Shown here piece after piece: positions 37,851 to 50,900 of a DNA stretch of 64,000 nt. Positions within the stretch are counted from its first letter, which is position 1, and each line of letters begins with the position of its first letter. Origin of the DNA: Siniperca chuatsi (taxonomy: Eukaryota > Chordata > Actinopteri > Centrarchiformes > Sinipercidae); NCBI RefSeq assembly GCF_020085105.1, contig NC_058055.1, forward strand, positions 21,743,822-21,807,821. The letters are read 5' to 3'. A program made the translations under genes and the position numbers. Under the pieces are notes generated by a model that saw nothing but the letters and a program-made list of their open reading frames with translations, was not told the origin of the DNA and did no database searches.

Positions 37851-39263
37851 TCACAAAAAGCCTTGATGGAGTTTGGCCATGCAAATAGTTATAGTTTTGT
37901 GTGCCCTCTGACCTTGAGATTTCTGCCTCCACCTCATTCCTACTTTCCACTGAAGAAATAGTTCTAATTAAACAAGTTAACAGTGTGGGTTTTTTTATGT
38001 AATTTGTACATAAAAGTAGATTTTGGTAGAAGTGAATATCTGAAAACCAATAGAGGCAAAACCAAAACAATCTGCATGGCTAGATACCATCTGAGGTAAG
38101 TTTGGTAAGTTTTCTGTGCTGAATCCTCACACTATAACAAGCTGCAGTTGTTTAAAAAAAACTTGCCCTTAAGTCAGCCATTCACTGTACGATGGTGACA
38201 TTTTGAGATTGAAGTATCATCTGCACTGCAATACCATTTTGCTTGTTAATGCACTAAATAAATGTAAAAATGTCCCTCTTACTTTGTAAAGTCAGCAGTT
38301 TGCTGTACAGCGGCGACAGTAAGTGTTCACTGACAAACATGACATTAGTATTTTAATATTTTAAGAATATGTGGTTCATGAGTTATAGACTAATATAACT
38401 CACTGGTGGTAATGTACATTTATTTATATAAAGGCTGCTCTGACATCAGGACTGCAGCCTTTAGTCATGACATTGATTAAAATATTACCTCTCTGTCTCT
38501 GACGGTAAAAAGATCAGTTATGTTTTGGGTTGAAAGATTGTTTTGACCAGATACAGTCTCCAACAGCTTGAGCTCACTGCTCTTCAGTATTGCCACAACA
38601 AAAGCTGACAGCTAAAGACGAGAAAGAAGAGCTGGTGGCTGAACCTGTTCTGTCTTTCAAACGGCTCTATCCATTCATCTTTCTAGCCTTTCTTTATAAC
38701 CACTTATACAGGGTCACTGGTGAATGGAGCCTATCCCAGCATGCACTGGGAGACATTCATTGTCTGTTTTTCGCAAAAATTAACACAACATTTCATTTAA
38801 ATTTTTACTTAATAAAGAAACCTTTATTTACAAAACCAAACTAAGCCATTTTTATTAGCCTTTAAAGTCTACATCATATAACCCTTTGTGCCACCATACC
38901 CAATGTATTATTATACCTTAATACTCTATATGTCTATCCTAATAACATAACAAAAAAAGCTTACATTTGTTTCCAGGAATCATGTCATGTACATTCTGAT
39001 TTCTTTTAATAAAGCATGTGCCATACAAATTCAGCAACAGACGCATCAGCACCTGTCGATGTGTAATAGACACTAACATATGCTCATATTATCATAGATT
39101 CATACTTCTCTACTCCAGGTAAAGAGATCCTCTTAGTTTGAAAATGATTTATCCAACCCAAATGATTCAACCTACATGCAGAAATATGCATTCACACAAG
39201 ATGGCGATGTTTTAGGATTGGAGCTGCCAGAAATGTATATTTAGTTCTGATCATTAGTATCTT
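37851..39263. other. Intergenic region upstream of vps26c
   Basis: A/T-rich. 38690-38760 resembles a common fish repeat (CACTTATACAGGGTCACTGG, AGCCTATCCCAGCATGCACT). No gene or structured RNA recognised. Confidence 0.45.
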
Positions 39264-39930
39264 TAAAGGAACGGTCTGATATTTTTGGGGAAATGCTTGT
39301 TCGCTGTCTTACGCAGTCAGATGAAGAGTTAGTAACCTACCAGTTTCAGTTTCTGTCCAGGACAGAGATAGAATTTGTTAGCTTAGCTTAGCACAAGGAC
39401 TGGAAACAGAGGGACACTGCTAGCTACAGATCTGTCAAAAGTGAAAAGTACACCTTCCATCCATCAACTCCAAAGCTGTCTGATTAACTACACATTATTT
39501 CTTTTTTTATTTAAATGTTTCCTGACCAACAATCACTGAGCACAGAGTGACTGCTAGCAACATCGCTGTCTTGTCCTGCTAAGCTAGGCTAAACACGTCT
39601 GACTCGTCCTACCTCTGGGCACAAAAATGCCCGTAAAAAACACAACTTGTCGTTTTTACACTGGAGTTTTTGGACAGATTAAACAAACAAGATATAATGT
39701 GTTTATTAGTGAGCTTCAGAGGTGTTGGTTGGCGGATTTTGTTACCTTCTGACAGAGCCAGGCTAGCTGTTTCCCCCTTTTTCCAGTATCGTGCTAAGCT
39801 AAGCTAACTGTCTCCTAGCTGTAGCTTCTATACAAACATAAGAGTAGTATAGATCTTCTCTCAATCTAACTCTCAACAAAAAAGCAAATCAGCGTATTTT
39901 GCAAAATGTCATTATTCCTTTCAATGATGG
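39264..39930. mobile_element. Full-length foldback element of the GCTTAGCTTAGC family, between vps26c and kcnj15
   Basis: The left arm has AAAGGAACGGTCTGATATTT and GTTAGCTTAGCTTAGCACAA; the right arm has their complements GTGCTAAGCTAAGCTAAC and GCAAAATGTCATTATTCCTT. About 660 bp and long-inverted. Target duplication not clear. Confidence 0.65.
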
Positions 39931-40345
39931 ACTATCTGGGAATCTAAATTGAAGCAGTTACCATTTGGGGACACTGAAACTCTCCGTTAAATTTCATTTA
40001 GGGTTATCAACCCTGGTGATCCCAATAATAAGGCACATTAAGGTATACTTAACTAAATTAAAACTTAAAAATTAATATAACAAAACATGCTGGAATGATT
40101 AAATGAATAAATAAAATGTGCAGAGAAAATGTACTTTCATGTCAGGTTTTCTAGTCTGCAGGAACATTTGGGAGTCATAGCATTGTTATGAAAAACAGGA
40201 ACAAATCACTTTTTATAGGATACTATACAAAAAAGCTGAAATAGTATGTGTTTGAATTAGGGGTCGTGGCCGTGAGAATACACTGACTGGCACAATATGT
40301 CAGCAAACTAACATCAAACAGTAGCAATGATAACACATGTATCCT

Positions 40346-41368
40346 CTATTCTTTCTTATAGTCCTCCTCTAGTTTTAGCTTCTCTGTGTTGTTGCTGACG
40401 AAGGCTGCATCGTTGCTCGCTTGCACCTTGTCAAAAAAGTTGAAATCTGCCACATAACGGCCACTTGTGGTGCTGAACAGCACCGGCTTTAACTCGTAGC
40501 CCCAGAGGATCTCCTGAGGAACGTAGGAGGTGCGGCTCTGGCACGTGGCTGCCGTCGACTCCATGGTGGCATTGAGGGTGACCAGCAGCTCAAACTCACG
40601 AGTACGTAGGTTTTCTGCATTCAGTCCTGCCAGCGGGCTGCGCTCGTCCAGAACATGGTAGAAGGTGAGTGGGAGGATGAGGAAAGGGCACTCTCCACTG
40701 GAGTCCATGTAGAAATCCACAGAGCTCTGGTGGACTTGTGTCTTCTCACCCTCCTCTGTCACATTGGAGTGGAGGAGCTTTCCTGTTAGCTGGCACTGGA
40801 TCAGAAGGCTCTTCCTCATGTTAGCCACTCTCACCATCAGACACAGCTTGCCTTGGTGCCGGCAGATCACCGCCAACTGGCTGAACTTGATGGTCTCTGC
40901 TCGTTTCTTGGGCCGAGCCAGTTTGGCTAGAAAGGCGCCGGTCACAAAGATCTCAGCTAGGCCGGTGATGACAAGCTGAGTCACCAGAGTGAAGATAGCC
41001 AGAGGACATTCCTCTGAGATATAACGAAAACCATAGCCAATGGTGGTCTGCGATTCCAGAGAGAACAGGAAGGCTCCAGTGAGCGTCTCCACATTAGTCA
41101 CACAGTGTGTGTGGTTGGAATTCAAACCAGCCTCAACGTCTCCGTTACTCATGCCAATTAAGTAAAAGATGACCCCAAAGATGAACCAAGTAATGACAAA
41201 GGTGGAGGCAAACAGGGTGAGTTTGTAACGCCATTTCATGTCCACCACAGTGGTCCAGATGTCATGCAGGTACAGCTTCACCATGCCCTCCACGTTGTCA
41301 ATCCGGACATTGTTGTGGCCGTCCTTGGACACAATCCTTCGCTGGACCTCTGACTTCCTGGTGGTCAT
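40346..41368 (-). CDS. kcnj15: Inward-rectifier K+ channel, Kir4.2 type
   Basis: Single-exon CDS of 340 codons. Seen: TM1 about residues 49-73, pore helix leading to the selectivity filter TIGYG (109-113), TM2 about 123-150, and the PIP2-contact motif [13 protein letters not shown] straight after TM2. The extracellular Cys pair around the pore (C89 and C121) is present. A glutamate (E139) lies in TM2 at the usual polyamine/Mg2+ rectification position. NHT at 85-87 is a possible N-glycosylation site. Known: Kir4.2 forms tetramers alone or with Kir5.1, mainly in epithelia. Human KCNJ15 is 375 residues; this protein is shorter at both ends and lacks the human C-terminal tail. Kir4.1 (KCNJ10) is the nearest alternative, but sequence and the ttc3/vps26c context favour KCNJ15. 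Any 5' non-coding exon was not identified. Confidence 0.9.
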   Translation of the reverse strand: MTTRKSEVQRRIVSKDGHNNVRIDNVEGMVKLYLHDIWTTVVDMKWRYKLTLFASTFVITWFIFGVIFYLIGMSNGDVEAGLNSNHTHCVTNVETLTGAFLFSLESQTTIGYGFRYISEECPLAIFTLVTQLVITGLAEIFVTGAFLAKLARPKKRAETIKFSQLAVICRHQGKLCLMVRVANMRKSLLIQCQLTGKLLHSNVTEEGEKTQVHQSSVDFYMDSSGECPFLILPLTFYHVLDERSPLAGLNAENLRTREFELLVTLNATMESTAATCQSRTSYVPQEILWGYELKPVLFSTTSGRYVADFNFFDKVQASNDAAFVSNNTEKLKLEEDYKKE

Positions 41369-41854
41369 GTTGCTCTGTGTCAGTTAAAACTGATATTGAC
41401 GTTTGATGTTTCAGTATGGCACTGCCAATGGAAGGACTGACAAAAGACCAAAAATAATATGATTAATAGGCCTGAAGCTATATTAATTTCACATCAAGCA
41501 GTCTAATTATATATATTTACACTTTAAATGTTATTTAAATAGAACTTTAAATATTATTTAAAGTGCCATCAAAATGACAACACAAAAAACATATTTTCTT
41601 TCTTCCCTCTAGTGGTATCTAGCCATGCAGATAGTTTTGGTTTTATTTGTCCAGTTTTTGAGATATCTGTCTCTAAGATTTTGGATGGAATTTGAAATTT
41701 TGATCTCCGTGAAAGTCTGGGAATCAAACCGGTTACCTTCTGGTCACAAGCCATACACTGCCATACCAGTGCTTCTGCATGTTTTAGCTAATTTACTACA
41801 AACCAAGAGAGAAAAAGATCAATACCGCTCTTAAATGTGTCTGATTAATATGAA

Positions 41855-42215
41855 GCAAAAGCCAGTTAGCTTAGCTTAGCATAAAGACTGGAGACAGGGG
41901 GAAACAGCTAGCCTAGTTCTGTCCCAAGGTTAAAAAAACCCCCGCCCTCCAGCAACTATATCTGTGTATTCAGACAAAACGCGAAGCAAATTTTAGAGGC
42001 AGCTCGATCGCATACGAAGTCAATGGAAAGAAGCGATTTGATGCGAAGCCTCCCCGCAAGTTGCCAGTATAGCAGTTTCCCCTGTTTTCAGTATTTATGC
42101 TAAGCTAAGCTAACCAGCTGCTGTTTGTATCTTCGTATTTACTGTATAGATATGAGAGTGGCATCAATCTTCCCATCTAAATTCAATATTTCCCAAAATG
42201 TCAAACTATTCCTTT
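41855..42215. mobile_element. Foldback element of the GCTTAGCTTAGC family, upstream of kcnj15
   Basis: GTTAGCTTAGCTTAGCATAA at the left, ATGCTAAGCTAAGCTAACC and CCCAAAATGTCAAACTATTC at the right. The left terminal part is missing. Confidence 0.6.
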
Positions 42216-43891
42216 ATCACTACTTGTTATTTTCCAAAATATTCTGTAGTGTTTTAGATTTTAGGATGTGTTTTTCCTGCGACCCTGGGAAGCCATTACT
42301 TTAGATTAATTTCACTGGTCTGCGAAAACTAACTTGCAGAGACTAAACTTCCTTGATATAGATAATTCAACACAGTAAACATCATGCCTGCTGCTCTGTT
42401 GTTAAAGTTACATTTTTGCTGTGCAGTGCTGCAGTTTAAGCGCAATTTGTTCTGCACTAAATCTGCGCTACATCACTATCCAAAAGTAAAATTTTATTTT
42501 TAAACCTGAAAAAACAGAAGCAGCACATGTCTGTCTACATCCCTACTATACTGAGGGAAGTTCCAAATTGGGAGAAAATGGGTAGAAAATCCCAAAAACA
42601 ATATGATGATGATAATATGATGTTTACTGTGATAGATTACCTAACTTGAGCAAGTTTCAAGCCTCTGCAACTTGTTTTTATACCTAATGGAAATAAACTG
42701 GACATCAATGGCTGCCTGGGTTAGAAATAAATAAAAGTTATGTATTACAATTTTCCTTTTGAAAAAGTAAACAAGTATTAACAGTCAAATCTATACAGAT
42801 TGTGAAGACTGGTTCTTTTAATAGTGTTATAGTGATGTGTTAAACTGTAAGCAGTATTTTAACGCTGAAAGCTGCTCCAATTACTTCATAATACTGTAGG
42901 TGAGTTTAACCTACTGGATTGCATCATATAGTTACTATTACACCTAAAAAACCTAATATTGCCAATGTTGGAGATTTTCATGCAATTTTACAGGCTGAGA
43001 AAAGCCATTAAACTCCCACTGTAATACTCAAGACTCAATGCAGAAAATACATCATCAATCATAGAGGGAAAACAAAGCTGTCTTTCAGAGGTACTGTGTT
43101 TGGGCACTATCTCACGTCAAATGTAAAAACTAAAATCTAGTTTTGACAGCTGTCAGTTAAATACAGAGGAGTGATACATAAAAAATCTTAAATGTAGTAC
43201 AAATTCCAACAAAATGGAAATGCTGTGTATGAGTACAAGTACTCAGTTATTCCCATAAGGCTAAAACATGCAAAACCTTTGGTTTGTTCCTTTAAAGTTG
43301 ATCAAGATTTGTCCTCTGAAAGGGGACAAAAGTACAGGATTCAACCCAATAACGTCAAATGATGGTCTAAAAAAAAATAAAAAAATGTCAGATTTAATGA
43401 ATAAAATATGTCACAAAATTAAATGTACAGCAAAACATACAGTGTCTACATAACATACTGCTATGACAGACCGCTGCTACATCTCATGGTTAATACAATG
43501 ACAAAGTTGAAAGTTAACCTTGTAGTAAACCATTGCAGGAGCCCGAGAACACTTTAAATAATCATTGATTCCTTGATAAATCTGACAATGTGTATTATAC
43601 TCACATCCCGCCGTGCTGCCTTGTTGAATAGTCTCAGGTGTTCTGTAAGACGAAGCTGCTCGAGAACATTTAGTTCAGTGTCTTCTTTCTCCTATTGTAC
43701 CGGGTTTTGAGCACTGAACTTTGGCACATTTGTATTCAGGATAGAACAGAAATGAGAGACAAAGCCGAGCTGTAAACTCTGATCTGCATGTGGGTTGGCT
43801 TTTATTTCTCCACCTCCCGACCTGTCCATAGGTGGGAACAGCAACACTGAACATTTGAAGTTTGTTTTGCTCCTTTTATGGTTGTTGTTGC

Positions 43892-43894
<3 letters not shown>
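42216..43894. other. kcnj15 upstream region
   Basis: No coding similarity. A kcnj15 promoter or 5' non-coding exon is expected somewhere here or further right, but no sequence feature fixes it. 43600-43700 is slightly richer in G+C. Confidence 0.4.

Positions 43895-43960
<66 letters not shown>
43895..43960 (+). repeat. (AC)33 microsatellite
   Basis: Uninterrupted dinucleotide run of 66 bp upstream of kcnj15, probably polymorphic. Confidence 0.97.
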
Positions 43961-43962
<2 letters not shown>

Positions 43963-44164
43963 TCACTGCTTCCAGTGCTTCTCTGAAAAACATTATGACT
44001 TCTTGGGACACTCAGTACAAATAAATGGTGGTCTGACTGAATTCTGGTCTGACACTTTAAATGTATTTGTACTCGCAGCTGAAATTTCCAGTTGAAACAG
44101 TTTCAATTTCTTAATAACACGATGAGTCTTTGGAGCTTTTCAAATTTCTTTGCGTGACAGTAAT

Positions 44165-45020
44165 AGCTGAAGTTGAAGTGAAAGATCGAAGGAAGTTGAT
44201 GTGGCAGTAAAAATAGAGGTGCTGAAAGAAGTTGAAGTTTAAGTGTTGAATGACATTTATGTATTAGCTTAAGTACAAGTATAAGTACAAGCTGAGTGAA
44301 GTTGAAGAGTCAGTTGAAGCTCAAACACTGAAAGGAGTTGAAGTACAAGCACTGAAGGAAGTTGTAATGTTAGTTGAAGTGATAAAAAGAGCCAGAAGTG
44401 TCAGTTGAAGTGAAGTCCTGAAAAGAATTAGTGTCAGTTGAAGTGTAAAAACTGAAAGCAGATGTCAGTTGAAGTGCCATCCAAGGGGACACATCATACT
44501 AATACAAAACAGAAATCGTTAAAAACACACACAGAGTACACAAGTTAAAACTTTTAAAATGAGTCAATTATGAGTAAAAATATAAAAAATCTTAAGATGT
44601 GTAACCAGTGAAAGGAGTTGAAATGTTGAAGTTTCACATGAAGTGTAAGTGGGGATTCAGGCCTGCAGTAAAACAACCCAGGGGGCAGCATTGGTGGGGG
44701 CATGTTGTTTAAGGTGCCATTGAGACAATGAAATATGATCCAGGAAGTCCAGTTGGAGTAACAGATTAATGCGTTTAAAGTCTTATCAGATGCCAAAACA
44801 CTGCACAACATCACAGCGGCAACTACATGGTCTTTCGTCAGAAAAAGGAAGTTGTGCACATGGCGGTAGGTAGTGCTGAATTAGGTGAAGAGTCAAGCAC
44901 TGACAGGAGTGGAAATGAAGTGTGAGTCATAAAAGGAGCCAGAAGTGTCAGTTGAAGCGTAAGAGCTAAAAGCAGTTTAACTGTCACAATGTAAAAATCA
45001 GTTGAAGTGTCAGTTCAAGT
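44165..45020 (+). repeat. Degenerate tandem repeat of AGTTGAAGTGTMAG units
   Basis: AGTTGAAGT, TTGAAGTGTAAG and GTCAGTTGAAGTG recur at irregular 15-40 bp intervals over 850 bp, with GCACTGAAAGGAGTTGAAGT variants. Contains no open frame worth calling. Lies between kcnj15 and smg8. Confidence 0.7.
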
Positions 45021-45629
45021 AAAAGTGTACAAGTCACACAGTGAATCATTTTTACTGTTACAATGAAGGATATGTTGAATGTTTTTTTAAATCTTGACCA
45101 GCGGTTGTTCAACTTTATGACCTTGAATCACACTTGAATCACTCCTTAGCTTTGTTATTACCCTCATTGTTTTTACCCTCATTCCTTAAGGCTGTGTGTG
45201 TGTTTGTGTTACTAAGGTATGAGATCGCACATTGATTTCCTTGTTCTTTGGCTGCAGGATTCAGACTAACAGTGTGTTCACTAAAGCAACGATGCAGATG
45301 AAACTGAGAGACAGAAAGAAGAATACATACTTTACACTTTGATCTCTCTGTTTCCACCAGTAAAGCTATCTTATCCTGTTGATCTTAACTTGTTATCACA
45401 TCACACATCACACATGAAAGATGGAGCTACAGAAGAAACATGGGAAGGAGTTTTAACAAGCTGGATGCAACAGCTTCCCATTTTCTCTAAGGATATAAGG
45501 CACTGCACAACACCTGACAGAGAACAACAGACTATTGTACAAACAATGAAGGTGCCAGTACTTTTGCTGTCTGGTCGGTGAAATTATCAAACATAGTGAT
45601 TTATGCAGGTTGAATTTATTCATAAAGTG

Positions 45630-46005
45630 GTTATTTTGTCAATGCATTTACATGCACACAAGTATCCTGGTTATGATTGGGTATCCCAGTTATCTGTTGC
45701 GCATGAAAACACCTTATCCAGGTTTCTAAGACCAGGATATGCTACCTGGAGTACTCCGATAGAAACCCCGTATCCAGGTTTCTGAACATTTTCTGTAGGT
45801 ACAGAACATAGTGACTGAGATAGTGAGAAATCAAGACACAACTGCACAGAGATAATCAGAAACCTGGATACTGTTAGCGTCATGTAAACAGGGATAGGAA
45901 TAACCAGGTTTCTGATGTTTACATGGAACATCAGAAACCTGGTCAAGATCAAGATCAAGATCAAAACCAGGATACCAGTGCACATGTAAACGCACTCTAT
46001 AGAGA
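45630..46005. repeat. Foldback repeat rich in CCAGGTTTC/GAAACCTGG
   Basis: At least six copies of CCAGGTTTC or its complement lie within 300 bp. The outer parts (TTTACATGCACACAAGTATC and CAGTGCACATGTAAACGCAC) are inverted to each other. A short tandem CAAGAT repeat (45944-45962) sits on the right. Confidence 0.65.
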
Positions 46006-46681
46006 AAGATGACAGTAGCCCACCATTTGTGTCCAAATATTTTTAAAGAGCATCACTCAAATGTTTCATGTAAACTCAAGTTATTACTTTTCAGCAGTTG
46101 TGTTTAAAGGGGCACTCTAAATGTCGTCTGGGGCTGTGGAGGGAGCTTTCAAAAGTTATGCCTCATTATTTAAAATTAATTAGAAGGATTTTGAATCCAA
46201 TCCTAAGAATTTGACAGGAAGCCAGTACCGGGGTGATATGGAAACGCTGTGGAGTCTTAGTTAGTTAGCAGCAGAATTTTGAACTAATTATAAACATGCT
46301 ATCGCTCTCATCTCTAGTTTGACACATATATCAGGGAATAAAAGAGTCCCTTGAGGAGCCATCTCTTTGTCAGTTTAACTTTGGTCCAAGCTTTAAAAGG
46401 GGTCATTTGTCTCCAACAATGGATGATGAGATGGTTTAACCAAGATGGAGTCCAACGCCATCTAGTGGACAATAACTACAATGCAATGCATATTGCTTAA
46501 AAACCTACCTGTAACCCAAGGATTTTCTCTTTTAGGCTGCCCTTGGTCTTAGTGAGATATTTCATTATCCGATCTAAGTTACACGGAGATAGATAGAAAA
46601 ACATACCTTGACTTTTGCACTTTGTTCAGTTTAGTATTTACCTCTACATCACTGAGTAAATGTCTCTCATAACATTATAAT

Positions 46682-47217
46682 CAGTGGTGGAAAAAGTACT
46701 CAGACTTGTGTAAAAGTACACAAATATTACCAGCAAAATGTACTTCAAAAGTAAAAGTACTCACTATGCAAAATGGCCCCTTTCAGAGTGTTAAATTATG
46801 GAGCCCACTTGGTCCTGAAAGATTATCATTTGTACAGTTTTTATCATGTGCAACAAGATAAAAGTATTTTTCAGGACTTCAGGGGCTCTCCTGTTAGTTT
46901 TCTTGTGGGGCAATTTACAACTTTATCATCCTTATAAGTACATGATGACCTGAGGTCATCATGTACTTATGCAAATCCCTGCAGAGCTTCACACAACTCC
47001 AACCTGATTTTGTCTAATCAGAAACATAACTGAAAACACCTGTGAGGGTCTGTGGGGCCTTTAATCTATAACAATGCATCATATTTGATAAGTTGAAGTA
47101 ACTACAGCAGTTAAATAAATGTTGAGTAAAAAGTACAATATAAGTAGTCGTAGTAGTGGAGTAGAAGTACTGCAAAATTGTACTTGAGTAAAAGTACTTA
47201 GTTACTTTCAACCACTG
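46682..47217. mobile_element. hAT-like foldback element, intergenic
   Basis: CAGTGGTGGAAAAAGTACTC at the left, AAAGTACTTAGTTACTTTCA then ACCACTG at the right; same family as 32631-33359. Flanking 8-mers (ATTATAAT and TAAATAAT) agree at only 5 positions, so the target duplication is decayed or absent. Confidence 0.7.
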
Positions 47218-47921
47218 TAAATAATAACATCTGAAAGAGAATGACAAACAGTTATTTTTATTTACAGAAAAACATGAACATGTTCCTCTCCAGTACCCAG
47301 AGTATCAGGTATGTCTGGCTAAGTAGTAATCAGTGTTGCAGTAGGATATGTGTTGTGATACCACGCTACACATGAAGCAGAATACAGGTAACACTTTATT
47401 GTAACTCCCCCTATTTTGCAGTGTGTGTGAATGTTGGATTGTTGGTTTCGAAAAGTTACAGAAATTGTTGGACAGACCAACGTCGGAAAGGTGTGGGGGG
47501 AGGGGGTTTCTGAAGCTGTTCGACCATCCGACAAGCACTTCTGAAGAAGCACTCCGGCAGCTTAAAGCCCTGCTATCGGCTGCTAGAGGCTACAGTGTCC
47601 CTTTCACCTTACAATACCCAAGAAGTGTCCACTACAGAATGGGTTCGTCCTCTGGGGAGCATGAAAGTGTTCAGTAAATTTGTTTGAATCAAAAATCTAA
47701 ATCAATGAGATTCAATCTCTGGGTACCGTGAATATCCACAGCACATTTCATGGAAATCCGACCATTTGTTTCTAACACCACTGTGTTCTAACACCAAAGT
47801 GTTGGTAGAGGCCAGATTTTAACTTAAGGTCAGACAAACAAAATTTTCTCAGCCTACATCCAAAGGTGTAAATAAATAGGAGTGGGTCCAGGAAGGTGAA
47901 GTCCTTCATACTGTAAAAAGT

Positions 47922-50900
47922 TCACTGTGGTGGAGGGTTCGCAGTGGTGGCCTTCAGGATGCCTCGCAGCACCTTGTAGTTGTTGAGTGGCTGGTTCTCT
48001 TTGGGGGGGTAACAGGGGCCACGATCTGTTACATAAGAATAAGGGAAACGCAGCACCCAAAGACTGTCAGGCGACAACACTATGTCTGTCTGCTCTGGAT
48101 GGAAAACTGGGCAGGGAGGAGGACCAGGCTGTACCTGAAAACACAACAGAAAAAAAACACAGTATTGTCTTTTATTAAAAATACATTCATTCATACATCT
48201 CTGTTAAAACTAAATATTTTGCTACCAGACATAGATTATATGATTATTACCCTAATCTCACAGGAAGTTCAGACATATGTCACACATATCATACATCATA
48301 TTCTGGATAACGTGTTGTTGCCATGGAGTCAGTGAGTTAGATGTGGGCTACAACTTGAGCCCCGTTAATTTAGCTTATATTTGTTTACATTCTGGCAAAT
48401 TGACACTTATAAAAGTTTGCCGAATTAGCAAATAGCAGTACCTGTTGGTAATGTACTCATGGATGTACAGACAACTATCACTGGATTACTTTGATACTGA
48501 AGAAAACTTAAAAACATGACGATTCTCAGGCAGGTTCTGGAGTTATAAGGAGTGTCTTTTTCTCTATGATTTATAAGCAGACTTATGCAACTCTCCCACA
48601 TCCCCTTGGAACGCACGCCTCATGGTTCACCAGACCTCTGAATTAGATAAAAGTGATAGCGTTTTTTTAAGTTCATTTCAGTTTTTGCTAAAATCGACAC
48701 AATGTTATGAGACGATGAGCTTCCTAGCTACTGTAGCTAGCAGTAGTGACAGTGTTTGCTACAGGTCTGATGGTGGCTGACCGAAACTCCACAAAAAAAT
48801 GACTGAACAGCCTCCTGCAGCACAATCTACTGTAAAACAATCCCATTTTTAGTGTTAGGCGTTTAATGTCTATAACAATCGGACCCAAAAACATTTTACA
48901 ACTATCATTGCTGCCTATGGCAGGCAAGAGAAAATATTTAAGACTTAAATTAAATTTAAGACTTCTTAATAATCTTAATGCCTTTTTTGAGGAAACTATA
49001 TTGCATTTTACGACAAGATGTTCATATTTAACTAGGAAATCTTCAGATTATTTTAGTTTATCTGCTTGACTGGTTTTAAGGCAAAACTGATCTGCTCCGG
49101 ATATCTTAGCTTCTTTTATTACTGCTTTTTATTTGTTACTGTAATGTTTATCTTGTTTTTATGATGTAAACTTGTCACACTTGTAAAAGAAGGCTTCAAT
49201 TTCTTAATGTGCTTTTTTGCAAGTGTAAATAAAGCTTATATACAGTAAATACCTGCAACTACAGCATTACAGCTTAGTTTACAATGTCCTGGACAAAGAA
49301 GTCATAGAAGTGGAGTCAACTGTTTACCTGTGGGTTGAGGGTAACCTCCAGCGGGGTGTCAGGCACCACAATATAAAGGCGAGTCAGCTGGGCAAAGTGA
49401 GGCTTCAGGCCACGGCCCTGTGAAGGGGAAGGGATGTACAGTGGCATGTCTGTGTTTAACACCCTGGTGGCGGGATCTTTGGCGCCCCCTGGCCCCAGCA
49501 CCTTCACTATTTTATCAGGCCCGCAGCTAATGAAGCGTCTTCCCCTGCTGTCTTCATACTCAAACCCCACAAAGACCCGAGCCATATCATCCCTCCTGCG
49601 GCTCCTACCGAGCCCTCCAGTGCTCCCTCGCTTTCCCACCAGGGTCTTGTTGGGGGCTGGCCATGAGGAGGTGCCTCCATCCAAAGGCTCTGTCAGTCCT
49701 GCGTCCTCCTCCGACCGAGAACGGATCACCAAGTCCCATGGCAAGAGGAAGGAAGAGCCAGGCAGAAAGCCAGGCTGTTCCAGACCAGTGTGGCAGTTGT
49801 ATGACTTGGCTGGGCCCAGTTTGACCAGCGACCAGCTGGAGAACTTGGGTAGCAGGCCCTTGGGGCAGCCAGAGTGCATCATACCTGGTAGGTACTCCAC
49901 AGTGGAGGGCTGGCGGTCAACAAGGCTTGGCCTCTTTTGCTGGACTTGGGTTTCGGTTCCTTCTCCGTCCCCGTAGGGCCCCAGGCTGTCCGTGGACTGG
50001 CCTAGACTGAGAGCCAGGCTGAGGCTGGTGTCTCCAGGTGTGTGGCTCTGGGCAGTGCTTGGCTCCTTCAGCCTCTCTGGCTCACCAGACCCTGAGGCCT
50101 CACATGGGGGTCGCTGAGCTTGGTTGCAGGCTGGGGCTGGGTCAGGAGTGCTGGGCTGGAACACTGGAAACTCAATCCTCTCCAGCTTCCCGCAACATTT
50201 CTCCTCCAGCATCTATTCAGGAAGCGCACCGTTATAAAACATGTGTGACAAAGACGTAGAAAAGGTGGGGTGGGGTTGGGCGATGTGACGCGATATGTGT
50301 TGTGTTTTAGATTTTATTTGAAGTGGCTATAATCAATACTTTTATTATAACAATGTATGAAATGACAATGTGAAAGGGATCGCTTGCAGTGAAGAACCTA
50401 CAGAAAATTATCACCCAAATCTGCAGCTCGGCTTTACAGAGCTTTATAGAGAATTTCAGCTCATCATTTATCTGTCCAGCCTGCAACTTTACTGTTTTGG
50501 TTCACGCCCACTGCTCTCATAGTCGTTTTCGGGCAGCTGTTTTCAGAAAATCCACTGTACACTACTCGCTCAGCACCAAACAGCAGACAGACACAGTTAG
50601 AGACTAGCTGGTGAACATAGTGGAGCATTTAGCAGCTATATTTCCCTCAGGAGCTGTCGGAGACCAAAATCAGAGCTAACAGAGAGTGAATATTGGACAT
50701 ACATTCGCCAGTTGGACAGAAACACGACTCCAAATGAACGATAATGCTGCTCCTTAATTGCTGATGTATAAATAAGCAACTGTTTCATAAAATAACACGT
50801 TTGCCAATATGTCAGTGTTACATTTACAGCTTTTTGGAAAAAAAATCTATTAGTACTGCTTTGAGTCACATTCACCATATCAACTTAATGTCAATGTTAT

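Noticed and set aside
43802-44095. Poly-Thr-His or poly-Cys-Val open frames
   Set aside because: Translation of the (AC)33 microsatellite.
47423-47677. 84-codon plus-strand frame (LDRPTSERCGGRGF...)
   Set aside because: Contains internally similar sequence and lies in a repeat-like region; no splice context or protein family recognised.
49434-49976. 180-codon open frame on the plus strand opposite smg8 exon 4
   Set aside because: It is the antisense shadow of a GC-rich smg8 exon; the minus strand matches SMG8 and has proper splice sites.
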